Part shown: positions 1 through 6,958 of the stretch, in pieces
Position numbering within the stretch: the first letter of the stretch is position 1
How the letters are laid out: each line of letters begins with the position of its first letter
Assembly: GCA_014377015.1 (NCBI GenBank)
Contig: JACMQL010000015.1
Span: 1-32,013, forward strand
DNA: 32,013 nucleotides
Direction: 5' to 3'
Origin: Actinomycetota bacterium
GTDB taxonomy: Bacteria; Actinomycetota; Actinomycetes; Nanopelagicales; Nanopelagicaceae
Notes under the pieces: generated by a model
What the model was told of the DNA's origin: nothing
The model's input: only the letters and a program-made list of their open reading frames with translations
Database searches by the model: none
Made by a program: the position numbers and the translations under genes

Positions 1-198
1 ACTCCTACTCCTACTCCTACGGTGACCCCAACCCCAAAACCAACAAAGAGTCCGGTTAAAACGGAGACGGGAGGAGTTCTACCTGACACAAGTACTCCGT
101 GGAATAACCTGATTGGAGTAGGAGCACTTCTGGCCGTGGCCGGCGTCGTCCTTTGGAGACGCCCTGGAGTGCACCAATCCAAACGTCGCATAAAGTAG
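1..198 (+). CDS. C-terminal end of a sortase-anchored surface protein (5' end outside window)
   Basis: Frame 1 is open from the first base to a TAG at 196-198, giving 65 residues of a protein whose start lies outside the window. It opens with a Thr-Pro repeat stalk (TPTPTPTVTPTP), continues through a basic linker to an LPDTS-type sorting motif followed by PWNN, then a hydrophobic segment of about 18 residues and a basic tail (WRRPGVHQSKRRIK). This is the standard layout of a cell-wall sorting signal. The ice-binding protein at 10656-11630 ends the same way (LPDTG, then SPWNN), so the two are probably substrates of the same sortase, encoded at 11639-12271. The motif has Ser where sortases usually need Gly. 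The function of the missing N-terminal part is unknown; another ice-binding domain is possible but unsupported here. Confidence 0.8.
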   Translation, partial: TPTPTPTVTPTPKPTKSPVKTETGGVLPDTSTPWNNLIGVGALLAVAGVVLWRRPGVHQSKRRIK

Positions 199-221
199 AT
201 AGCAAGAAGATATTAAGGAAA

Positions 222-260
222 GAAGAAGCCCCTTGTCACTTAGTGACAAGGGGCTTCTTC
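222..260. terminator. Perfect 19-bp inverted repeat, bidirectional terminator
   Basis: Bases 222-240 and 242-260 are exact reverse complements around a single base, with a GC-rich core (GCCCC/GGGGC). The element lies between the stop of the plus-strand surface protein (198) and the stop of the minus-strand oxidoreductase (277), where two transcripts converge. No long T run follows on either side, so Rho-independent strength is uncertain, but position and symmetry fit a shared terminator. Confidence 0.75.
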
Positions 261-276
261 CTGCACTTAAATAAGA

Positions 277-1566
277 TTATGCGTAGGTCAGTCCAAGATT
301 ATCTTGCATGCGACGGAGTTGAACGATCAAGCTTGACTCATTTAACTGCACCTGATCGTAAGTGATTAGGTCACCTACCTTGATTGCCTTTTGTACTACT
401 GCGCCTTGGATCAAGCCGATTGGCACAAGATTGTCACGGCGAGCATCGGAAGCAATATCCGAATAACCGCGCACGGTGTATCCACCGATTCCGTCAATCA
501 CATCTCCCGGATTCATATCTTTTTTCGCCATTGTGCAAACCTCAGCTTGCAAGTGCGGGGCAAAAAGTGATGATTCACGGTCAAGAACTGCACGAGCTAT
601 CGAAAGCGGCGCTTCGACTGAGGCCAAGTGGTACGGACGATAAAGAGCGAAGTACGGCCCCTTGCCCATTCCGAGGTAAGACAATTCGTGATTAATGTAA
701 GGAGCATCGGTACGTACGATTACAAAGACGCCGGGTGCAACATCACCCATGCAATAGTCGACCACGCCTGGACGATCAAGAACTCCACCATCTTTCTGAA
801 GCGAAAAGACATCTTGCAGAGTCTTCACAGTTGCTTGCGGACCGTACATACCGCGCTTTGAGAGTTCAAGCCCAGTGGTGTTGGCGAGGGCAGCCATTTC
901 AATCATGGTCTTTGATCCATCAGTAAATGAGCAAAGCATCTTCGGATTCATCTGCTTGGCAATCGCGCGGTCTTTAACTGTATCTGGATTGCTAAGCGGT
1001 TCAAATGGGTTGTTCTTGCCCTTGCCTGCAGCAACGATTTCGAATTGAAGATCACGAGCAAAGTCAACAAGAACTTTTGCCTCAACGGGCTCATCACCGT
1101 GACAAACCGTATATACGGCGCCCCCTAGTTGAGCTGTCTTGTGAAGCAGAGGTCCAATGGTTACATCCATCTCTACATTGAGAACTGCTACATCCTTCTT
1201 GGCCAACAAGCATGAGTATGTAACACGGGCGCCAATATCTGGCACGCCAGTGGCTTCCACGACGACATCAAAGGGAAGTTCAGCTATGAATTCGGTGGTT
1301 GTCGTACCAACAGCTTTGCCTGCATTTAACGCATCGGTAATTACCTTTGGATCTGTACTGATTACAACATCCTTAACGCCAATGTCGTTGTAGAGGCTGC
1401 GAATGCGATCTGCATCGATGTCAATTACAAGTACCAATGAAAGACCGGGCATGCGAGCTACTTGGCCACCAAAACCGCGACCCATTTGCCCTGCACCTAC
1501 GATTGCTACGCGGACATCTCGTCCGAGAGTTTTTGCATGATCTAAAAGTCTTTGTGAGTATGCCAT
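277..1566 (-). CDS. NAD(P)-dependent oxidoreductase with C-terminal SAF domain (DXR-like/DRL family)
   Basis: This 429-residue protein has an N-terminal Rossmann fold with a GAGQMG dinucleotide motif at residues 24-29, resembling homoserine dehydrogenase. A middle catalytic region follows, then a C-terminal SAF domain at about 345-410 (PGDVIDGIGGYTVRGYSD). The architecture and length match the DRL family, whose Brucella member was shown to interconvert 1-deoxyxylulose 5-phosphate and 2-C-methylerythritol 4-phosphate; other members have unknown substrates. It is the last gene of a glucitol-type PTS operon, 22 bases after the IIA gene. The natural inference is that it oxidises the phosphorylated polyol delivered by that PTS. 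The substrate cannot be read from sequence. The start is an ATG at 1564-1566 with a weak ribosome site. Family assignment is fairly sure and the reaction is inferred. Confidence 0.85.
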   Translation of the reverse strand: MAYSQRLLDHAKTLGRDVRVAIVGAGQMGRGFGGQVARMPGLSLVLVIDIDADRIRSLYNDIGVKDVVISTDPKVITDALNAGKAVGTTTTEFIAELPFDVVVEATGVPDIGARVTYSCLLAKKDVAVLNVEMDVTIGPLLHKTAQLGGAVYTVCHGDEPVEAKVLVDFARDLQFEIVAAGKGKNNPFEPLSNPDTVKDRAIAKQMNPKMLCSFTDGSKTMIEMAALANTTGLELSKRGMYGPQATVKTLQDVFSLQKDGGVLDRPGVVDYCMGDVAPGVFVIVRTDAPYINHELSYLGMGKGPYFALYRPYHLASVEAPLSIARAVLDRESSLFAPHLQAEVCTMAKKDMNPGDVIDGIGGYTVRGYSDIASDARRDNLVPIGLIQGAVVQKAIKVGDLITYDQVQLNESSLIVQLRRMQDNLGLTYA

Positions 1567-1588
1567 GTTGCCAACACTCGATTCATTT

Positions 1589-1960
1589 TTAGTTTTTCAC
1601 GATTACCCTAAGTCTATCCCCGACATAAATCATCGGCAATTCGCGCAACTCCACATTTACATCTCCAGGGAGTTCCGCTTCAGTCAAACCGTTTGCCTTA
1701 AGATCTAAGTGACCAAGGTTCAACAAATTTTCACTTGCAACTGAACCAACTGCAAGCACAGTGAACTCATCATCATTAATTGCAATGATGTCACCAACAA
1801 TCGGCGCACGATTGTGATTATCAACTCTGTGCAGAATAGAAAACTCATGTAACTCTTCTGGCGCATTTTCTCCGAAGAAAACGAGAATCCCCTGTTCCCT
1901 GAAATCAGGAACAAGGGCTCCTACGGCTGTTACCGTTGATGAATAAACAACTTCGTTCAA
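1589..1960 (-). CDS. srlB: PTS glucitol/sorbitol-type EIIA component
   Basis: The product has 123 residues, the usual size of stand-alone EIIA-Gut. It aligns throughout with that family by eye: an AP.EL..F.ILH block near residues 33-45 containing the candidate phospho-accepting histidine, then AVGSVASENLLNLGH at about 70-84, and AELPGDVNVE at about 94-103. It receives phosphate from HPr and passes it to the IIB protein encoded just upstream. The start is a TTG at 1958-1960; no in-frame ATG gives a complete N-terminus. Only a few bases separate it from the IIB gene, so the two are co-transcribed. The substrate of this permease need not be glucitol, because close homologues serve several polyols. 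Confidence 0.9.
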   Translation of the reverse strand: MNEVVYSSTVTAVGALVPDFREQGILVFFGENAPEELHEFSILHRVDNHNRAPIVGDIIAINDDEFTVLAVGSVASENLLNLGHLDLKANGLTEAELPGDVNVELRELPMIYVGDRLRVIVKN

Positions 1961-1966
1961 GATAGA

Positions 1967-2338
1967 TCAAACTTCAGTGATCTGCTCGGCTTTTACACCG
2001 GAAACGAACAGTTCTTTAGTAATGAACATTGCAAGTGGGCCAGCTGGGCTAGTGCCATGAATGTCCACGGTGAGAACCTTCTTCATTGGATAGACACCAA
2101 CGCGCGCGGTTCCGCCGCAGTCAATTACTGCAACAGCTATCTTGTCGAATGGCACACTACTTTTAAATCCATCGAAGGGAGTTCCGCCAGTTAAATCCGC
2201 AATTCTCTGCGCGATGGGATGAATTCCGCCGCCCGTGACAGAATAAATGTATGGCTTGTCGTCAGTCGGGGTAACAGTAAGCGGACCACCCCAGCCACCT
2301 CTACCAGCAACGATTTGTACGCTCTTGTAATTTCCCAT
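1967..2338 (-). CDS. srlE: PTS glucitol/sorbitol-type EIIB domain as a separate protein
   Basis: This 123-residue cytoplasmic protein corresponds to the IIB half of enterobacterial GutE/SrlE. Diagnostic blocks are GRGGWGGPLTVTP near the N-terminus, VTGGGIHPIAQRIADLTGG, and VIDCGGTARVGVYP. The Cys in DCGGTAR is the candidate phosphocysteine; a second Cys common further along this block is Val here. The protein ends with SGVKAEQITEV, where the fused form continues into the membrane domain. The ATG at 2336-2338 is preferred over an upstream TTG because an AAGGAG ribosome site lies nine bases before it. In enterobacteria IIB and IIC2 are one polypeptide; here the IIC2 gene is separate and lies 125 bases upstream, with a strong hairpin in the gap. 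Confidence 0.9.
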   Translation of the reverse strand: MGNYKSVQIVAGRGGWGGPLTVTPTDDKPYIYSVTGGGIHPIAQRIADLTGGTPFDGFKSSVPFDKIAVAVIDCGGTARVGVYPMKKVLTVDIHGTSPAGPLAMFITKELFVSGVKAEQITEV

Positions 2339-2410
2339 TGCAATCAACTCCTTGTTCGTGGCGAACTTCGCCTGATTTTGTTAACCATTACAGCACTCTT
2401 TGGTGCTTTT

Positions 2411-2450
2411 ACACACGAGCGCGGGGATGTGACTCCCCGCACTCATGTGT
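2411..2450 (-). other. Intercistronic RNA hairpin inside the PTS operon
   Basis: Arms at 2411-2427 and 2434-2450 form a 17-bp stem with a 6-base loop. In minus-strand RNA the two imperfect positions are G-U wobbles. In plus-strand RNA the same positions are A-C mismatches, so the structure favours the operon transcript. It lies between the IIC2 stop (2464) and the IIB start (2338). No T run follows in the direction of transcription, so a processing or stability element, or a partial terminator, is more likely than a full terminator. Confidence 0.6.
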
Positions 2451-2463
2451 AATTTTTCTAGAT

Positions 2464-3012
2464 TTACTTGCTTGCGCTGTACAGACCGAAGGATGCAAAG
2501 TACGCGATCACTACAGAAAGTGGGCCCGTGATGACACGTGAGAAGAGAACGGCAGGTACGCCAATTTCTACTGTCTCTGGCTCAGCTTCTCCAAGTGCAA
2601 GACCTACTGGAATGAAGTCGCAACCAACCTGTGGGTTAATAGCGAAGAGAGCAGGCAATGAATACTGGGCGGGAATATTTCCCTTTCCAATTTCAACACC
2701 TATAAGAGTTCCGACAATCTGAGCGATTACTGCACCAGGTCCAAGTAGGGGGGAGAGAATTGGAATCGCACATACGATCGAGATAAGAAGAAGACCAGGC
2801 AAAGACGAAGCTGAGCCCTTTAGTGCTTTTGCAATCACATCACCAATACCAGTTGTCAGAATCAAACCGATGATGAATGAGATAAACGCCATAAATGGAA
2901 TGACGTTACGGATTACGGTATCTACAGAGTCGCGACCTGCTTGGTACAAAGTACCAACTACGCCACCTACTGCACGGCCAATTTTTACTACTAATGCTGT
3001 TAAACCGTCCAT
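2464..3012 (-). CDS. srlE: PTS glucitol/sorbitol-type EIIC2 membrane subunit (split from IIB)
   Basis: This 182-residue hydrophobic protein matches the C-terminal membrane half of GutE/SrlE. It begins with a short amphipathic stretch and has several membrane segments (near residues 38-60, 72-110 and 155-180). A conserved loop carries FAINPQVGCDFIPVGLALGEAEPETVEIGVPAVLFSR at about 123-160, a hallmark of the Gut IIC2 domain. Its ATG (3010-3012) is only three bases after the stop of the IIC gene, so the two membrane subunits are translationally adjacent and probably assemble together. The IIB domain normally fused in front is encoded separately downstream. It has the same gene symbol as the IIB entry because the two correspond to halves of one enterobacterial protein. 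Confidence 0.88.
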   Translation of the reverse strand: MDGLTALVVKIGRAVGGVVGTLYQAGRDSVDTVIRNVIPFMAFISFIIGLILTTGIGDVIAKALKGSASSLPGLLLISIVCAIPILSPLLGPGAVIAQIVGTLIGVEIGKGNIPAQYSLPALFAINPQVGCDFIPVGLALGEAEPETVEIGVPAVLFSRVITGPLSVVIAYFASFGLYSASK

Positions 3013-3015
3013 GAA

Positions 3016-3618
3016 TTAGGCCGCCTTCGCTGCTCGGGACATCATTTTGGCTGTTATTGCCTCTGTCACAATTCCGCGAATAAAGATCACTACCAAGCCG
3101 ACTAGCAAATAACGCACTGCTAAGTCGCCTAGGCCGTATCCCAATTGCTGAATTCCAGCTGCAATTCCCAAGTAAACGAAAAGTTCTCCCGGATTTGCAT
3201 GCGGGAAGATTCCGAGAATTGGATGCACAAATGACACCGCTGAGTCATAGAACGCAGGCTTTAAGCGCTCAGGAAGGAAACGACCCATTGTGTATGCCAT
3301 TGGATTTGTAAGCATGAATACTGAAACGAAAGGAAGCAACATGTAGCGAACTGGATAGTAACGAATCCCAGGTCGCGCAGCGATGGTTCCTAAATTTTCA
3401 ATTTTTTCTGCTCCAATTAAACGCACGAGAGCGTTTACTGCCGTTAATAGGACGATCAAAGTTGGAAGGATTCCTCCCATAAGGGAAAGAAGAACCGATC
3501 CACCTTTATTGAAGACTGCAATAAAGTCTTCAGCGGCTGTAGCCAACGCGCCAATAAAGCCCGTTGGTTTATCAACCGTGACAGCGGCTGCGTACGCAAC
3601 CATTCCACTTAATGCCAC
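3016..3618 (-). CDS. srlA: PTS glucitol/sorbitol-type EIIC membrane subunit
   Basis: The product is 200 residues long and similar in size to GutA/SrlA. Recognisable blocks are AEDFIAVFNKGG near residue 28, GGILPTLIVLLTAVNALVRLIGAEKIENLG at about 48-77, RYMLLPFVSVFMLTNPMAYTMGRFLPE, and HPILGIFPHANPGELFVYLGIAAG at about 132-155. These are family hallmarks of the glucitol IIC channel. The start is a GTG at 3616-3618 with a strong GAGGAGG ribosome site about seven bases away. It lies downstream of gutM with a 57-base gap and is followed after three bases by the IIC2 gene. With IIC2 it forms the membrane pathway through which the polyol is phosphorylated during uptake. Confidence 0.9.
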   Translation of the reverse strand: MALSGMVAYAAAVTVDKPTGFIGALATAAEDFIAVFNKGGSVLLSLMGGILPTLIVLLTAVNALVRLIGAEKIENLGTIAARPGIRYYPVRYMLLPFVSVFMLTNPMAYTMGRFLPERLKPAFYDSAVSFVHPILGIFPHANPGELFVYLGIAAGIQQLGYGLGDLAVRYLLVGLVVIFIRGIVTEAITAKMMSRAAKAA

Positions 3619-3675
3619 TTCACCCTCCTCAAGGATAAAGGCCGCAAGAGCGGCGATTGAAAAGGTCCGGTTGTT

Positions 3676-4095
3676 TTAATCTTCCCGGCCTGATTTTTCT
3701 CCTTGTTCCGACCGAGATAAATAATCCTTGATGTGTTGCGCTGACATAACTGCTGCTTCACGCACTTTATTAGGTTCATTCACCCCCACTCGATCACTCG
3801 AGATAATGTCGTCCAAGGAGAAACCTTTGTATCCATGCAGTGTCTTGGATTTCGCGAAAACGGTAAATCCGCGCAGCACGAGCCCATCCAGAATTACCTG
3901 ATTCTCATCAACAGTGAGAGCGACGAATGCTCGACCACCGCGATATCTACGACCACCCATTCCTACCGCAACCGTGCCTTGCTTGCGCAGTCCACGAAGA
4001 TCAGATTGAAATCTCTTCGCTTGCAAATATGCCAGCGCCAATTGGGCTGCCCACATTGCAGCGATGACAAGCAGGATGCGCGTCAGGTTTGTCAT
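3676..4095 (-). CDS. gutM: GutM-family glucitol operon activator-like protein
   Basis: The 139-residue protein has one N-terminal membrane segment (about residues 5-25, RILLVIAAMWAAQLALAYLQ) followed by a short basic cytoplasmic domain. That domain contains GGRRYRGGRAFVALTVDENQ and DGLVLRGFTVFAKSKTLHGYKG, which match the GutM/SrlM family. In enterobacteria GutM is an accessory activator of the glucitol operon; its membrane anchor suggests it may couple regulation to the permease. Its start overlaps the stop of the SorC-type regulator gene by four bases (ATGA), so the two regulators are translationally coupled. The charged C-terminus (SEQGEKSGRED) is probably disordered. Confidence 0.85.
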   Translation of the reverse strand: MTNLTRILLVIAAMWAAQLALAYLQAKRFQSDLRGLRKQGTVAVGMGGRRYRGGRAFVALTVDENQVILDGLVLRGFTVFAKSKTLHGYKGFSLDDIISSDRVGVNEPNKVREAAVMSAQHIKDYLSRSEQGEKSGRED

Positions 4096-5069
4096 GCGCT
4101 CTGTGCCGCCTTTGACGAAGTTAAAAGTTGCAAAACTTCAGTCGCACACGCCACATCGGTCACCAAAGTATCGATGAGACGTGCACGTGCAGCTCCCAAC
4201 ACACCTTGAGCTTTTTCCGCACCAGCAGCAACGCCAATCACTTGCGGGATTTTAGAAATCTCTTCAAGGGTAAGTCCGACTACTCGATTATCCATTTCGC
4301 TACTTACAGATTTACCGTGCGCGTCATAGAAGCGAGCTGAAATATCGCCTGCGTAAACTTTCGAGACATGTTCTGATTGCGCCTTAGTGAGGTGGAATTG
4401 TTTGAGGACCTCTTCACTCGATGTAGATCCGTGCGAGCCAATACCTACCAGCGCGACGGATGCAGTCCGAGAAACCTCCAACACGCGCGAAATGGATTCC
4501 TCATTCAGGAGAGTGTTGCGGGTTCGCGGATTGCTCACAACAGCCGGTGCAAGAAGAGGAACAAATTGCGCATGAAGATTCTGCGCAAGAGTGCGACCTA
4601 ACTCTTCAGCGGTTACCGAGGCAGCAACTGAAGAAAGGCCCCCCATGAGTTGCGTTACCTTCAAGCCAGTCAGCGATTCGCTTTCAACTTCAACTATGGC
4701 GGCCTCTACGCCCCGGCCCCAAGAAATTGCAATAGTCGTATCGGGCTTGAGAGCGCGCGTCAGCGCCACGGCCGCAGCGCGGCCTACTGAAGTCAACGTG
4801 GTTTCTGACCGGTCACTTCCGATTACTTGCACGTCGGCAATTCCCAGAACCTTTCTCAATTGATTTGAGAGCAGGTCGTGACGTGTAATTGGCGCGACAA
4901 TTTTTATCTGAACAAATCCCAGCCGCTTAGCGTCCGAAAGCATGCGTGAAACGTTCGACCGAGAGGTTCCGAGAGCTTTGGCTATCTGATCTTGTGACTT
5001 GCCCTTTTCATAATACAGACGCGCGGCACGAAGTATGAATTCCGTGTCGCGAGGCTTCACTATCGTCAC
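4092..5069 (-). CDS. SorC/DeoR-type sugar-binding transcriptional regulator
   Basis: This 325-residue protein has an N-terminal helix-turn-helix at about residues 12-55 (AARLYYEKGKSQDQIAKALG, then SRSNVSRMLSDAKRLGFVQI). The effector domain follows, with SorC-family blocks TTIAISWGRGVEAAI, QLMGGLSS, VGIGSHG and GVAAGAEKAQGVLGAARARLID. Such proteins bind phosphorylated sugars and control nearby uptake operons. It is the first gene of the permease half of the cluster, 132 bases after Enzyme I, and overlaps gutM by four bases. The start is a GTG at 5067-5069; a second GTG nine bases inside is possible. A palindrome just upstream (5074-5088) could be its autoregulatory site. The likely inducer is the phosphorylated product of the local PTS. 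Confidence 0.9.
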   Translation of the reverse strand: MTIVKPRDTEFILRAARLYYEKGKSQDQIAKALGTSRSNVSRMLSDAKRLGFVQIKIVAPITRHDLLSNQLRKVLGIADVQVIGSDRSETTLTSVGRAAAVALTRALKPDTTIAISWGRGVEAAIVEVESESLTGLKVTQLMGGLSSVAASVTAEELGRTLAQNLHAQFVPLLAPAVVSNPRTRNTLLNEESISRVLEVSRTASVALVGIGSHGSTSSEEVLKQFHLTKAQSEHVSKVYAGDISARFYDAHGKSVSSEMDNRVVGLTLEEISKIPQVIGVAAGAEKAQGVLGAARARLIDTLVTDVACATEVLQLLTSSKAAQSA

Positions 5070-5073
5070 ATCC

Positions 5074-5088
5074 GTTCACTAGTTGAAC
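5074..5088. promoter_or_regulatory. Candidate operator palindrome upstream of the SorC-type regulator
   Basis: GTTCA and TGAAC arms flank a five-base centre (CTAGT) a few bases before the regulator's GTG start, in the 132-base gap after Enzyme I. Position suggests an autoregulatory operator for the permease half of the cluster. With only 5-bp arms, chance occurrence is possible. Confidence 0.35.
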
Positions 5089-5201
5089 AATAGGGTCAGT
5101 GTGCTACCCGTCACAGCAAATTGCAAGCATTTGCCCGCAGTTTGGAGAAAAACTTTTCAATTACTTATACGGCGCTTCGCGTGCCTTGTGCGCCCAAAAA
5201 A

Positions 5202-6896
5202 CTAGAAACCAAGTTTTATTAACGCCGAAAGATGCGCACGAGCTGAAGTACGTGCTGCCCGTGCAGATGGCGCGGCCAGCGCTGCTTTCGCCGCAGATTG
5301 CATCTCCAGATGCGTAATAGAGGTCATGGCTAAAGCGACATCTTGAATGGCGCTGACGTTGCACGACAGACTGGTAACTCCGAGTCCAATCAAAACTGCG
5401 GCGAGCGCGGGATCAGATGCCGCTTCGCCGCATACCCCCACCGGACATTCCTGCGCAATGCCTGCGGCGGCCACTTGGCGAACCGCTCGAAGTAGCGCGG
5501 GCTGCCACGGATCGTTGAACGCAGCAAGTTGCGCTGATTCACGATCTGCGGCATGAAGGTATTGCCCAAGATCATTAGTACCGATTGAAACGAAATCACT
5601 AACTTGTGTGATTTCTTGTGCAAAAAAGACAGCGGATGGAACTTCAACCATTACTCCGGCGCTCTTCAATCCATAACTATGAACTAGGGAGGCAAACTCT
5701 TCTGCTTCAGAAGGAAGTGAAATCATAGGAGCCATCACCCATACATCTGCGCCGGATGCAAGGCTCGCATCTCGAATTGCCTCTAACTGAGTGAGAAGTA
5801 GATCCTTGTTAATCGCGATAGTTCGGTATCCGCGAATACCAAGTGCTGGATTGGGTTCATGCGAGAAGTTGATAAATGCCATCGGCTTATCGGCTCCGGC
5901 ATCGAGCGTGCGGATCACTACGCGTTTTCCCCTAAATGGAGAAAGCATCTTTGTATAAGTTTCGCGCTGGTCCGCAAGCGAAGGAGCACTCTGGCGCCCG
6001 AGGTAAAGGAGTTCGGTACGCAATAATCCGATCCCGTCGGCTCCGCTTTCAATTGCGACTGCCACATCTTCTACTCGACCTACATTTGCATAAATCGGAA
6101 CCTTAAATCCGTCACGGGTGAGATAACCCTCCGGAGACCGATTTGGTTCTACTGAACGCCGCAGGGCGAGCGCTGCCGAAACATCGCGCAATGCATCTTC
6201 GACTTCTACCGTCGGATTGAAAGTAACCGCACCCGTGCGAGCATCCAGGCCCACGCGGGCCGACATCAATGAGGTGGCCGCTGTGACTACCCCTTTACAG
6301 GCAACCACCGCCGGAATGCCAAGTGTGCGGGCAATAATCGCGGTGTGGCTAGTCGGGCCGCCCTGTTCGGTGATGATTCCGAGAACTTGACCTGGCTGGA
6401 GATCGGTGGTGTCGGCTGGAGACAAATCATGTGCAATTAAAATGACAGGAGTATCAAGTTGCGGAATCTCTGGATAGTTCACTCCCGAGAGAATGCATGC
6501 AATGCGGTCCCTAATATTTCCCACATCACTCGCTCGTTCGGCTAGATACCCGCCGGCTTCGGTCAGCAATTGAGAGAAAACTTCACTCGCCTCCCAAATG
6601 GCGGAAACCGCAGAGTTTCCCTTGCGAATGAGTGATTCAGCAGTGGAAAGAAGCGCAGTATCAACGGCTATCTCACTCGATGCATACAAAATTGCCTGCG
6701 CTTCCCCAGTGACTCGCTCAGCCCTTTCGGCCAACAGGTCAGATATTTGGTTTGCGGCGGCATTCAATTTTTCAATTTCGGTATCGGGCTCGTCGCTTGA
6801 TAAAGATTCAGTCGGCTTAGAAATAGGCAAAGGCATCAAATAGAAAGAGCCCAGTGCGGCGCCAGTGCTGGCTGAAATGCCCTGCAGTTCGATCAT
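5202..6896 (-). CDS. ptsI: PTS Enzyme I (phosphoenolpyruvate-protein phosphotransferase)
   Basis: The chosen form has 564 residues, close to the usual ~570. It takes phosphate from phosphoenolpyruvate and passes it to HPr. Seen in order: N-terminal HPr-binding helices; phospho-His184 in GGPTSHTAIIAR; the PEP-binding barrel with GIGLLRTELLYLGR at 288-301, VVIRTLDAGADKP and NPALGIRGYR; SIGTNDLGQY at about 437-446; and active-site Cys489 in GVCGEAASDP. The reading frame extends 20 codons upstream, but the ATG at 6894-6896 has an excellent AAAGGAGG ribosome site and begins the family-like IELQGISAS. It sits 62 bases after the E2 gene. Having ptsI beside a specific permease and with ptsH close by suggests that this may be the only PTS of the cell. 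Confidence 0.95.
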   Translation of the reverse strand: MIELQGISASTGAALGSFYLMPLPISKPTESLSSDEPDTEIEKLNAAANQISDLLAERAERVTGEAQAILYASSEIAVDTALLSTAESLIRKGNSAVSAIWEASEVFSQLLTEAGGYLAERASDVGNIRDRIACILSGVNYPEIPQLDTPVILIAHDLSPADTTDLQPGQVLGIITEQGGPTSHTAIIARTLGIPAVVACKGVVTAATSLMSARVGLDARTGAVTFNPTVEVEDALRDVSAALALRRSVEPNRSPEGYLTRDGFKVPIYANVGRVEDVAVAIESGADGIGLLRTELLYLGRQSAPSLADQRETYTKMLSPFRGKRVVIRTLDAGADKPMAFINFSHEPNPALGIRGYRTIAINKDLLLTQLEAIRDASLASGADVWVMAPMISLPSEAEEFASLVHSYGLKSAGVMVEVPSAVFFAQEITQVSDFVSIGTNDLGQYLHAADRESAQLAAFNDPWQPALLRAVRQVAAAGIAQECPVGVCGEAASDPALAAVLIGLGVTSLSCNVSAIQDVALAMTSITHLEMQSAAKAALAAPSARAARTSARAHLSALIKLGF

Positions 6897-6958
6897 CTTT
6901 GCCTCCTTTGCGGGATAGATTTTGAGCGTTCGTTCATCAATTTGATTTTGCGACAAGA

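Noticed and set aside
1720-1914. Minus-strand 64-codon frame within the EIIA gene
   Set aside because: Out of frame with a well-recognised EIIA gene on the same strand.
6897-6956. 20-codon N-terminal extension of Enzyme I
   Set aside because: A strong AAAGGAGG site precedes the internal ATG at 6896, and the shorter form matches the family's N-terminus.
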